Source: Perkinsus olseni
Taxonomy: Eukaryota > Perkinsozoa > Perkinsida > Perkinsidae
Reading direction: 5' to 3'
NCBI GenBank assembly: GCA_013115135.1
Contig: JABANP010000081.1
Location: 62,001-126,000, forward strand
Length of the DNA: 64,000 nt
The position numbers were made by a program, and so were the translations under genes. The notes beneath the pieces are model-generated. The model was given only the letters and a program-made list of their open reading frames with translations. It ran no database searches and was not told where the DNA came from. The stretch's first letter is position 1; each line of letters begins with the position of its first letter. Shown one piece after another: positions 11,586-22,400 of the stretch.

Positions 11586-12933
11586 CTACACGGGCACCGA
11601 CATCTCCTTGACGCCTTCTAGCGCCCTCTCCGATATGGAGACCCCGCTTGGTGCGTAGTCCTGGCCTGGGTACGGCATGTACGGAGGGGGCGGGGCGACC
11701 ATGGGGTAGGGGTGCGGGGCAATAGGAGGATAGTAATAGTAGCTTGGCCATGGCGGATTGGTCAGAGGTGCCCCTGTGGAGGCGGACTGGAACTGATGGG
11801 TTTCCTGTACGGTCCTAGCGGCAGTGGTACCGTCGGAACCGGCTGTAGAGCTGCAATAGGAGGTCATTATGTACTCCGAACGAGAGCAGTCCGCGAACTG
11901 CATGCGGGACTTGACGCCAACCCGTTCGAGGAGAGAGGACATTGGGTATGACACTACCTGGAAGGCGGAGGACCCCTGTGCCGGGGAGGCGCTGCTGGTA
12001 CTACTGCCACCACGACCAACCGTGTAATGAACCATGCTGGTCGGAGGGACTGCCGGAGACGCTGCTGGTCACCGAATGCTCTGGGGTGGGCTCAGCGGAG
12101 TCGTCGCAGGGCTCGCCATCCTCGCAGGGGTTCGCCGCGACCACAACAGGCGCCGTGTCACCACAGGGGTCGCGTCCGTTGCAAGGCGCCGAGACCTGGC
12201 TGTACACGACATGGCCCATGGACTGATCGCAAGGGCCGCTGCCCTGGCAAGGGACGGAGGCGGTGACCACTAAGGGTGAGGGCATCTCACAGGACTCCTC
12301 CGTACAGGGGTCGGGCATGTCGCAAGGGTCCGGACCATCACAGGGTAGAGGGGCGTACTGCTGGAAGTACTGCATCACCTGGGGCATCAGTTGACGCCAC
12401 AGCGGGTGGGCCCTCGGGGAGGCCATGAAGAGGCCGTACTGGGAGGTGCCGGCGATGGGCAGATTGAGCATGGATACGTGGCCACCTGCGAGAAGGTCGT
12501 GAGGGAACCCAGGCTGGACGACAATTCCGGGGTCAGCAGAAACACCGCCAGAGTCGAAGAGGGCACAGTATCTCATCGAAGCCAGCCGAACGGACGTCTC
12601 CTGTTTGAGGTAGAGTGGCAGGTAGGCGGGGAAATGCTTTCGGAAGCACCCCGTGGACTCGGGGCCGAGGACGTCCCAATAGTGATGGTAGTAGACCGGC
12701 TCGGGGAAGAACTGCTGCCAAGCGTCGGAGAAGCCTCGGAGCCAGGGCGGGTTGTTGCCAGCGCCCACTATGTGGAGTACCCTAGGGATATCGCCCGTAC
12801 TGCGGAAGATGTTAGTGACTAGCCCTATTGCGGTGAGAGGCAATGCCGCTAGGAGTAGGGGTAGGAAGAATGCCATGGTGTTAAGCCAAAGCTGGTCAAC
12901 GGGCGAGGCTCGAGGTCGGGTCCGAGGGTTCAT
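11586..12933 (-). CDS. Type II membrane OCH1-like glycosyltransferase with Cys/Pro-rich tail
   Basis: Start ATG at 12933-12931 (MNPRTRPRAS). A single membrane anchor (about residues 16-42, AFFLPLLLAALPLTAIGLV) gives a type II Golgi topology. IPRVLHIVGAGNNPP and YLKQETSVRLASMRYCALFDSGG match the glycosyltransferase sugar-binding (DxD) family, which includes OCH1 mannosyltransferases: (I/V)-P-(R/K)-x-(I/L)-H and R-Y-x-x-L-x-x-x-G-G-x-x-x-D. The usual G-G-I-Y-x-D-x-D is G-G-V-S-A-D-P, so one Asp of the DxD is missing. The catalytic part is followed by a low-complexity tail with repeated P-C-(D/N/Q)-G/M units, then a Tyr/Pro-rich end (PSYYYYPPIAPHPYP). The tail changes frame at about 12001-12035; an indel or intron is needed to join it. 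Confidence 0.55.
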
Positions 12934-13490
12934 GGGCCGTTAATGACGTTCACATAGGAGAACGACTTCGGTCCGGAACAGCCTGACTAAGAGGAATCCT
13001 ACTTCCTATTTTCTTCGAGCATCAACATCAGCACACGGAGGCGGCGAGAGTACCAACGAGACAGCATTGGCCTCACCACTGAAAGGTACTCCTGATAAGG
13101 CCGATCGTGAGGAATCCGATGATAGTCCAGTCAGTTTACAGATCCGTCTGCAAATTTCCGTTAGCCCGGCACGATCGCAGAAACTTGGCCACTAGACGTG
13201 ACTTACATTTTCTTAACGCGCGCGTCCGTCGGGCCAAGATCGTTTTTCGGTTACAATGCGGCTGAGGGACGGTGGAGCGATCTTGTCCACTTTCCGACTC
13301 GCCAAAAGCAGATGTGGTAAGCTCTCGGCCTTGACTGAGCCGCTGATCGTCAAGGGAATCTTTCAGGTCGCTTGAGTTCCGACCTCGCCCGTGGACAAGT
13401 CCCAACGGTGATAAGCAGGATACGGGCAGACCCTATTTCCCCAGTAGGGGGCATCAAGGAGGTTAGAGTCCCCTAGGGAGGGAGAGAGGG
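12934..13490. other. Divergent intergenic region
   Basis: It lies between the minus-strand glycosyltransferase start and the first recognised exon of the plus-strand DOT1-like gene. Short open frames here have no family resemblance. It should hold both promoters and perhaps an undetected 5' exon of the DOT1-like gene. Confidence 0.4.
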
Positions 13491-13506
13491 TTGATGAGTT
13501 GTAGTA

Positions 13507-14733
13507 GGTGGAGCGGCTGCTGGACGAAGCGTACACGAGGGCCTGCGGGAAGAATCATCGGGTCTTCGGTGACGTCCGAGTCGGGTAGGGCTGTCAGGGG
13601 TTCATGGTGAATTTCATGGCGCGGTGACAGGTCTAGCGAGTATAACCGCGTGTGGAGGTCGCAAGGGTTCTCTCCGACCTATGGAGAGATCACCGCCACT
13701 GGTGTGGCCTACCTTTTCGGTGTCATGCTGCCCCCTAGGGAAGAGGAGCACTTCGTTGACTTGGGGTCGGGTAATATCGCGACCACCGCCTTGGCAGTTC
13801 ACTGGGGCTCAGTCAGGAATGGGAAGACTGTGCCTCCAAGCTTGGCTGCAGTTCGGCCATCAGCTGGCTTCTATTACGGGAGTTGAGCTCAGTAGGGTGA
13901 GGCACAGCAGAGCCGTTGCCGCCTCCTTGGAGCTGGTCGAAACGGAGAGTATCCGAGGTCGATGGATGCTCGAGAGCGGTCCAGTGGTAGTACTGGTGGC
14001 CAGTGAACTGCCGTGAGGAGTCCTGTCAGAACTTGGTGGTAGGGGACATGCTCAGACTGCCCCTGCACGACAAGACCTTTATCTACTGCGCGAACCTGAC
14101 CTTCAGTGCTGAGGTAGGGCCCAAAGAGGCGGTCTCGTCGGTGACCGGCTTCGACCTAAGATACTCCAACGGCTGACTCGGAAGATCTTTACGGGAGTCT
14201 CCCATCGGGACGAGAGTCGTGTCGATGCGTCCGTTGACTGGCAGTGCTCTAGTGCAGCCGATGGAGTGCCCGTTGGCTCCTCGGGGTACGGCTCTCCCCA
14301 CTCGAACGATCTGAGATGGGTTTCAGGGATTCCCCAGCCGCCACCTTCGCCCAAGCTAGCATTGCGGATGCCGTACGATGATGAGTGTGAGGACTTCCCT
14401 TTCATGCCGGCCCCTCCGATGCCGTCTGGACCTGAGTAGTTTCGGTTCTTTCTGATAGGACTTGGAGGCCATCCTGTCAGGTTCGATGATGCTGTTGATG
14501 GACTCTCGGACGAGCCTGAGGTGGCGTCTCGATCATTCCCGCGGACTCGATCGCGCAGGAGGCTTCTCGGGAATACTCGACCTCCTCTGTCGAGACTCGG
14601 CCGACGAAGGGCCGACGATCCGCCGGAGACTGATGGAAAAGTGTTGAAGTTAGTTGACCACTTGGACCTTCCGATGACCTGGAGCAGCCATACTCCCCTT
14701 TATGTCTATGAGGTTACCATGGACCCCCTATAA
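13507..14733 (+). CDS. DOT1-like histone-lysine methyltransferase domain protein
   Basis: Five GT-AG-bounded exons can be joined in frame. Exon ending at 13584 (VERLLDEAYTRACG...) joins across intron 13585-13630 to SSEYNRVWRSQGFSPTYGEIT, the (P)-T-Y-G-E-I element of DOT1 domains. FVDLGSG is split by intron 13771-13816 and continues MGRLCLQAWLQFGHQ then ITGVELSRVRHSRAVA (SAM-binding motif I and post-I acidic residue). A later exon has HDKTFIYCANLTFSAE, corresponding to the D-V-(I/V)-(F/Y)-x-x-N-(F/L)-x-F segment. Introns 14114-14160 and 14436-14480 lead to a basic tail ending at 14731-14733. The first exon and the start codon are not located. DOT1 enzymes methylate histone H3 K79; the target here is inferred only from the domain. 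Confidence 0.65.
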
Positions 14734-14861
14734 TTCACGCAGAAGCAATTCATACCAAGTCGTTTCCGTAACGGTTTCGGAGCCGAGGCTCTTGGGTTGG
14801 GTGGGATCGGGCTGGTCTTGGCATGAGTCCTCACCTTCTTTTGAGTTTGGATCGCTTCGCT

Positions 14862-16232
14862 ATGCCACCGCAAGTCCTACTAGAGCAACAGGGCCGGGAA
14901 GGAGGCCTCTTCGTGGACTGCCGAGACATATTCAGGGCTGAGACAGGCCTGGTGGGTGTTGCTAGGGAGAGGTAGTAGTAGGAGCTTTGCACTTCTCTTG
15001 GGTTTGTCGGAAAAGTTGGTATGCTGGTTTTTTACTCAAGGTTTGGCATCCCGGAAGACGTTGACTTCGAGCTCCGTTACGGAGGGTTCTGCGTTGGGAC
15101 CCCTGTGGTGGGTCATGCTTCTGGCGTATCTTTCACCCGTGCATATTACGGGTTTAGGTTACCGTTGCCTTTGGATTGGGCTTGGCGGGCGGAAAGGGAG
15201 GCTTTGGCTCTCTACTTCGAGGCCAGAAAGGACGTAAGTTATCTATGCTGAGGATTTTCATCGCTGGTCGTATGGCGGTTCGAAATGATGTTGTTGTAAA
15301 TCTCATATTCAGTACGCGACCCGAGGCGCCGTCTCGGCTATCGCCATCGCGCTCAACTGGAACTTATGCTGTGATTTCGGTAGAATAATAACGGTCCTGT
15401 CCGCAGGTGGTAAAGAAGACTACTAACTTCGATGCCTGTCGAGACCTCGATGGACGTCGGATACGCCACTCGAGAATGACGGAGAGAATACAGGAGTTCG
15501 AGGAGAGGCAGAGAGAGGAGGATGAGCTGGTAGTGGGAGTCATCGTTTGCTGGGTCTCACTCGCTAATGTCGTCCCTGAAGGATAGGGTTAGAGCATTGA
15601 AGTGCATCGCATAGTTCTGACCCAAGGCTTGGTATTGGCAGTCTGCTGATGCTGTTGGCGTTGTCAGGTTGCGGCCCTGAAGGGTCCCGAGGAGGATAAT
15701 GCTACCAAGGCTACTCGAAAAGCAGTAGAGAAGGAGGTGAAGCTGGATAAGGAGTAATCAACCAACGCAGTCGACGTTATTCGATACCGAACTTGATGGT
15801 ATTAGGTACACCAAGGCGTTGAAGGAGTCGGGAAGGGACCGATCGGACCTCATCCGGAAGGGCCTCAAGAACAGTGGTCTTACACCCTCCGAGGCGATAG
15901 CTGGAGTGCTGTCTTCCTCTTCCAGTGGTAATAACAGCTGGTCCAGTAGTGGACCTAGTGAAGGACTGACTGTGGCATACTCTGATAGGCTCCTTCGCTC
16001 CCTGCTCGAGTCCGAACGCACTGACAGGTTGTTTGTGGATTCAGGTTCTAGCAGTAGCTCCTCCAGTAGGCCTAAGAGGGCTGTGGACGAGGAGGGTGAT
16101 GGCGAGGAAGCCCCGGTCAAGAAAGCGGCCAAGAAGGACAGTATGTCGAGGTTTGATGCCATGCTGGGCCTCGGTAGCAGCGATGAGAGCTCCGACGACG
16201 ATGATGATGAGGAAGAGGGGAAGAGCGGTTAG
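14862..16232 (+). CDS. SDE2: SDE2-like ubiquitin-fold protein (splicing/replication-stress factor)
   Basis: Probable start ATG at 14862 (MPPQVLLEQQGREGG), 128 bp after the DOT1-like gene. The N-terminal ubiquitin-like fold (FGIPEDVDFELRYGGF) leads, through a 32-nt intron (15126-15157), to GLAGGKGGFGSLLRGQKG, the conserved Sde2 processing site (cut after GG, leaving Lys at the new N-terminus). The next exon starts near 15408 with VVKKTTNFDACRDLDGRR, the diagnostic A-C-R-D-L-x-G-R-R block. The C-terminal part is Ser/acidic rich and ends at 16232. In fission yeast, processed Sde2 enters the spliceosome; in humans it acts in replication-stress control. The junction after QKG leaves one extra base under canonical splicing, so an indel or unusual donor is likely. 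Confidence 0.7.
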
Positions 16233-16360
16233 GAGTTGACTAGGAAGAGCTACTCTGTACTATAATGAACGTTGGCACAAGTCAAAGACTTTGGTATATT
16301 AGACGCCCTTCCTCTCGGGTTGTGTTGTTAATGCCACGCAAAGGTCAACTCTATTGCTAG

Positions 16361-18878
16361 ATGTACTTATCTCAACCCCGTCTTGATGTGCCAGTGCCGA
16401 CGGACAGTCGCCGGTTGTCCACCCCAGCGCACGGTGGCTCGACGGCCATGGCTCAACGGAGGAGAGGGATCCGTCTGCCTGATGCGAGAGGTCTGCAGGC
16501 GGGAGGGAAGTCCTTCGCGGCCTCGAACGCCGTGCTGGAGCAATCTATTGCTATGCGAAGGAAGCTGTTAAGCGACAGCGGAGGGGCGGCGCAGGCTGAG
16601 TTCTCTCGGGAGTGTCGGATAGGCCTTCGCAATGCGATACCGGACACGGTGGACTACCTCTGCAACAGCATAGACTTTGAGGATGAGGATGACATCAAAC
16701 GGGAGATCAGCAGGGGCTTTGGAGGAGATGGTCGACAAGACCATCCGGGCGGGCTGGTCGAAAGTGGGAGAAGATTTGGAACGCTTGCACCACTTAGAGA
16801 GGAAAACCGCAAGTCTGGAAAAGCATTTGACGGAATCCCAGAAAGCCTACCTGCTGGAGGTGGTTGAGATGAGGCAGCAGCTGAGGCGGAATAGCCTTTT
16901 GGTTGACGAGGAGGCCGTCGTCGTGTACCCAGAGGACATCGCCAAGATCTGGTTCGACCCGCTCAATCACGGTGAAGCCATCCTGTGCTGCCTCGATGGT
17001 CTTGCGAGTATCCCCTTTGTAGGTCTGGACTTTCCTGAGGTCAGACCAGGGCGATCGGGCTCGGATGAGCTGCAACAGGTCCGAGAGGAACAACTCAGGT
17101 AGGAGAATCTCGCCCGTCCCAGAGATGTGCTTGCTGTTCTCCTAGAGTTTGAAGGAGCTGGTCCGTCTGACGGTGGAGGAGCGGCTGCGTATAATACTGT
17201 CGGACCCGAGCATGATTGTGCGGAAGCTGAGGGAGATGGGGGTAAGCTTCTACCGAGTACACCACTCTATCACTGCCATCAAGGGAGAGGCAGAGGCTTG
17301 TCTTGGCTGTGTTAGAATCTATCAGCATTGATTACTATCCTAACTGCGGATGATGATGGGTTCGGATACGGTGATGATACTTGGAGGTAGCAATATGGAA
17401 GCAGGAGGCTCTCCGCCGTGAAGCTTCGGTTTAGGTCGATTGGCGGGGGAAATGTTTTTTCTTGTTAGGCTGGGTTTGCGCACACCCAAGGGTGAGGGCT
17501 GTTCTGAGGCGCTGTGCAAGGCAGTGCAGACTGAGGTGGTCGAGGAGGACGAGAAGAGAGAGCAGGAGGAGGAACGGTACCAGAGACCGAGAAGGGGCTC
17601 CAAAGACTCTCAGCTGGAGAGCAGTCCGCTTGTCCGTCAGGACGAAGGTGAGTTCGGCCATCGGTGTTTTGGGGACAGCAGAGGCCGGAAGGGGTTGTCC
17701 GTCTCTCAGTTGAAGCAACATCGCGGAACCCTGCGGGCCTCACCATCCGGCGTGAGTTGCAGCGTGTGGAGCTGAAGCTAGAGGAAGCACAGAAAGAAGC
17801 CTCGGTGCAGAAGAAAGCTGCTGAGGACTCCAAGGCTGAGTTGGAGGTGCTGGGAGCTCGGGTAGTAGCTTAAGAGATGGGTGGCCTGCCAAAGGATCCG
17901 TGCCAGTTTGGTGCGGCCAAAGCGCGAATCCATGAGCTTGAGAAGGGCTTGGTTGTGGAGGGAAAGGGGAGAGCCCCTGTCCCTGCGGCCTCGCCGGTGG
18001 CTGTCGAGGGTGTCCAGCTCAAGGCCAAAACATCGTCTGAAGCGGCTGAAGCTGCGTGAGTCTGAATGCTGTTCTTGTGGAGTCATTGATCGACTGCCCC
18101 TCAGACAACCTCGTCGGGCCTCGAAAGCGGATCGTAGCGAGGGTAGACCATCGATAGAGAAACTGGCACTCAAGGAGGAGGTACGACTAAACTTTGAGGG
18201 GGTTGCCTTGACGAGCCGCTTTCCAGGTCGAAAGGCTACGGTATCGCCTCAAGATCGCCGAGGATCTGAACGCTGTGATGGAGTCCGAAATACTGAACAG
18301 GAGCGTGGAGAAGCCGTCTTCCGTCGATCAACCCCAGGTGTTACTGAAACGGTCCTCAACTTGGGCTGGTCGATTCGAGACCCATCAGGTGCATGGCCCT
18401 GATGGATTCTTGCCCTATCTGAAGAAGCGGAGTAGGAGGGCATCGGCACCAGTGCAGCATGCTAAGAGGGAACCCTGCACGCCTGAGCTGGACTGGCAGA
18501 AGGTGTGGCTCAGACTCTACCTGGATGCATTCAGGAGGGTGAGACTGCACCTGCCGTACCAGTCTGCCATGTTCTGTGGCAGATAAAAGATCTCGACTCC
18601 TTGAGGGTGAAGCAGCTCCTGATGAACAAGGATAAGTTCTTGGAGGTGGGTGGGATCCTCGTCGAGGCGATTGCAACAATGGGCTCCCGCAGATGATGCG
18701 GTCACGAAGAGAGGACGCCTTCGATGGCCATTTCGACTTCCCGGGTGAACCGGACGATGACAGTGATTTCCTGAGCAGCTCTTTTGCGCCCTTCCGATCC
18801 ACCTTGTCCGATCTTTGGACGATAGACTCGTGGTTTGAGTCGAGGCAGAGTACGAGAGCGGACAAATCGCGGAAGTAA
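16361..18878 (+). CDS. Long coiled-coil protein, function unknown
   Basis: Start ATG at 16361 or 16448 (MAQRRRGIRLPDARGL). Plus-strand exons carry LDSGGAAQ-type Ala/Arg-rich sequence, then a strong heptad region (LERLHHLERKTASLEKHLTE...QKAYLLEVVEMRQQ), KELVRLTVEERLRIILS, a second heptad region near 17760-17865 (RRELQRVELKLEEAQKEASV), and an acidic C-terminus ending ...STRADKSRK at 18878. In the run GGGG near 16713 the frame must lose one base to join ...DIKREISR to ALEEMVDKTIRAG, a typical homopolymer error. Several introns are implied (e.g. donors near 17240 and 17648). No enzyme domain is seen. Centrosomal, axonemal or structural roles are possible but unsupported. Confidence 0.5.
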
Positions 18879-18910
18879 GGATGAGGGTAGGTGTGTGTTG
18901 TTGTGCAAAA

Positions 18911-18983
18911 TACCCTACCCGGGGATCGAACCCGGAATCTCCACCTTAGGAGGGTGGCGCCTTATCCATTGGGCCAGCAGGGC
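18911..18983 (-). tRNA. tRNA-Arg (anticodon CCT)
   Basis: Read on the minus strand, the 73-nt unit forms a complete cloverleaf. The acceptor arm GCCCTGC pairs with GTAGGGT (two G-U pairs), discriminator A. The D-arm is TGGCCCAATGGATAAGGC. The anticodon stem CCACC/GGTGG holds loop CTCCTAA. The T-arm CCGGG-TTCGATC-CCCGG is perfectly paired. There is no intron. It sits 33 bp downstream of the coiled-coil gene, in opposite orientation. Confidence 0.92.
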
Positions 18984-19435
18984 GCTTGCTGGTGTGTCAT
19001 TTGGCATATACCCACTCATAGAATTTTACTCTCAGTCGCTCTCGACCGGCCTCAAGATGGCCATCCGAGAGCCAGAATAGTCACACGAGCCTCGAAGAAG
19101 GGGCTCAATTCATAGTCACCAACAGTCGCCCCACGTCAGACCAGCTGCTTACGCGAGCTAAGACCGAAGGTAAGCACCCGACCGTCTTACAGCACACATA
19201 ACCGTATCTCAGGAGACTTATGGAACCTCCAGACGGCAGCTTCCGCTGCTATGGCTTATCGCCAAGGGCAGTCTCGGCGGCCCCGCAGGGTGTTAATACC
19301 GCCACATGGAACCTCATGAGGTCGGCATCCGACCGCCCCACTCGGTGTGCTCCGGGACTCCGTGGTGTTGCGTCTTTTGGCTTGTCGGCTCAACAGTAGA
19401 GGTTGTCTCGAGTCAGTTGTCTATGTTCAATCGGT
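18984..19435. other. Intergenic region upstream of kinesin-like gene
   Basis: I see no supported gene. It should contain the 5' flank of the minus-strand tRNA gene and the promoter or 5' UTR of the kinesin-like gene. Confidence 0.4.
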
Positions 19436-22400
19436 ATGGACGATGAGGGTCTCCGCGCGGCTTTCTCCAGCACTGCGCATATCCTTCGATCACATGAGGA
19501 GGCAGCGCATCGACTGGACAGCGTTGCTGTTGTCCTTGGGAGGAAGTTGCGGGAAGCTAGTCGGAGGAACAATGATTTGGTAAGATAGGATATGAGCTCG
19601 GAAGTTTAATCTCTGCGGTCTCAGGCGATGTTGTCGAGGAAGCGAGCCAGTCGGGTGCGAGTGCTGCCCCAAGCTCAGCCGATCGTGAAGGACGTCAAGT
19701 CTTGTACAAGGACTTTGCCAAAGGTGTCATGCGATACGAGAGAACTTGAACGAATATACGGCAAAGGCACGTCGAATCGCGCGTGGAAGGTTGAACAGCG
19801 ACGGGAGGTTCGGCAAAGGGTAATCGCGACTTGTTGACTGAATAACACGGGCCTTCTTGGTTTCAGACTGAAGACGCCGGTACCCGGGCGCTGTGATCTC
19901 GAGGCCGGGTTGGTAGATTTACAGCGCCGCTACCATCGCATAGTAGGGAGTAATGGCCCTCATGGGTCTAGCACCCATAGACCTGATACAGCACCTTGAG
20001 GTTGCTGCTATGCCCCTCTCATCGTTGAGCCTGTAAGTTCCAGTGAGGGCACCGTCAGGACCCAGCATGTGATCACCGATGTTGCTGCTTCCAGCCATGT
20101 GTTCCTTCGCTGTGCTGATGCTCCTCGGGCGCTGTGTTGGGGCGGCGGCTGGGCTATGACGGTCCTGGGTAGTATATTACCACTTCAATGACTCGACCGG
20201 AAGACACCGAGGGCCCTGCTGGATACGGCAGACCGTGCAAAGCAGGTGGGACTGAGCCTTCTCGACTGTCGCCTGTCCACTACCGTCTTATCAGTGTCTT
20301 TCTGCCTACTACACCCGGAGTGTAAAGGACGTATACTGCCGAGTGCCAGCGGGAAGTCGGTGCTCATCGATAACGCTGCCATCGGGGGCGACGTCATCTT
20401 CGACTCGGTGATGAAAGGCGGCAAACCGCAGGACGAATTATTTGAGATAATTTGCAAGGTGAGGACCCTGCGCCTCTTCCAGTCTTGAATTGAGTCCCTC
20501 CATCAGCCCTACCTGAGGACCCTTCCTTGTCGACAAGCGTGGGAGCAGCAGCAACGGTCTTCTGGTGCTGGCTGCGGGGCCTTCGGGGGCCGGCAAGACC
20601 TTCTGCGTTACTGGCGGCGCTACAAAATTCTCCGACCGCGGTTTGATACCTCGGACGTTGACGCACTTGTTCGACCACAAGGCCAACTCGATGAGGGTGG
20701 AGATATCATTTTACGAGATATACAAGGAGGAAGTCATCGACCTCCTGTCGCCGGAGGCGAAGATCTCCCACAGCGACGACCTGACGAGGATGCAGGTGGA
20801 GAACGAGTCTGGGGCCTACCAGGCCCTGTTCACTGGCGACAGCAATCGGCACTTCGAGAAGATGACGCAGAACGCGGAGGCTAGCCGCGGCCACGCGGTC
20901 TTCGAGGTTCTCATCAACGGCCAGGACAAAGTAGCGCCAAGAGGAGTGGAGTGCTCGGGGGACTTCTGGTTTCAGATAACCTTCGTCGACTTGGCCGTTC
21001 ATGTCCCCAATTGCCGCACCTCCACGAGCCGGCTGAATAAGAAGTCCCAAGACGCGTTGAGGAATGTGATTCACTCGATGGCCCAGCAGGAGAAGTGGCG
21101 CAGCAGCCACGGCCGAGACTCCTCGCACTCTCAGTCTCCGGCATTCCGTCAGAGTATGCTCACGCTGGTCTTGAAGTAGGAGGAGTGCTGCCTCGTCCGT
21201 ACGCCGGCGTCCAGTGCAACCGCTCAGGCCGTACCTGCAGTCTGTCCAGCACGGGCTCATCGACAGCGTACTCCTCACGTGTCTGGGTCCCGGTGGGCCT
21301 TCGTCTTCCAGAGGGTGGAGTGATGGAGCGAAGGCGGACAACCAGCAGTGGACTCGGTAAGGCCAAGTTGGGCCGAGGTTATGGTACGGAGAACCTGTAG
21401 GTTCGCGGAGTCGTGGTGGCGAGCCTTCCATAGACGGAAGCCTGTGCCCCCGTCGAAGGCGGCGGGCAGTCGGAGATCTCCGGTGCGAGGCCATGAGAAG
21501 GAAGAGCGGCAAGCTGTGGACGTGTCAACGGATGTAGGGAGTGGATGTGGTGATAGGGGGGTCGAAGGCTGTTCGTGCTGCAGGACATCGACTGGAGCGA
21601 GGAGCCTACTATACCCGCCGTGCCACCGATACAGCTGGCAGCAGCTCAGCATATCGGGAGTATGATAGCTGGCACGGCGTCGTCGAGCTCAGTGAAGGGC
21701 ACGGCCTGGCACGGCAGCAGCAGTGGCAGCAAGCCGCCGGTGCATCCTGTGGCGGCCCGTCAGGACGCCAATGTGGATGAGGTGAGGACCCGCGTGGTGC
21801 TGATGGGCCCAGGCGTGTTGACTGCTGTTTTGGTTCAGGAGCCCCTTATGAACAAGTCGATCTCGAGCTCCGTAACAGGGGCGTTCTCGAGGGCAGAGAG
21901 CCCGGCTGCGTCGCTCCGTCGTTCCTTCTCCGCTGTGAGCGGTATGAAGATGCCCTCGGCGAAGACCGGTGCGGCGCAGCCTTCGACCTCCCAGCCGCTC
22001 ACGGCTCTGCAAGCCTTCTCTATGGCATCAACACCCGTTGCCTTGACGCCTCAACAGGAGTACCGTACGCAGGGTAAGTCTCGGCTTCCTCGGACCGTCT
22101 TCACTGTGCCCAACTCGGCAGGTCCATCGACGGTGGTGCCGGGTACTCCGCCCGTTATGTGGACCAGTCCGCCGATCGGTGCAAGGACTCCTATGGCGGC
22201 ACCTGGCACGCCACAGCAGATGGTCCGAACGCCGATGCTCCCGATGAGGGGGACGATCGGGGCACCGATGCCTCTCACGCCCCAGAGCCAGCTCCGCGAG
22301 GAGCTCATGCTCACGCCACAGTCGCTCAGTCGGTACCGGCAGACTCTCCCTACTCGTACGTTGAACTCTGTGGAGAGTCATGCCAGGGTGCAGGTAAGAT

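Noticed and set aside
13136..13405. Minus-strand open frame in the divergent spacer
   Set aside because: Composition is unlike a conserved protein and there is no motif. Upstream divergent spacer DNA is the simpler reading.
20706..21512. 268-residue minus-strand open frame
   Set aside because: It is antisense to the kinesin motor, whose motifs are clear on the plus strand.
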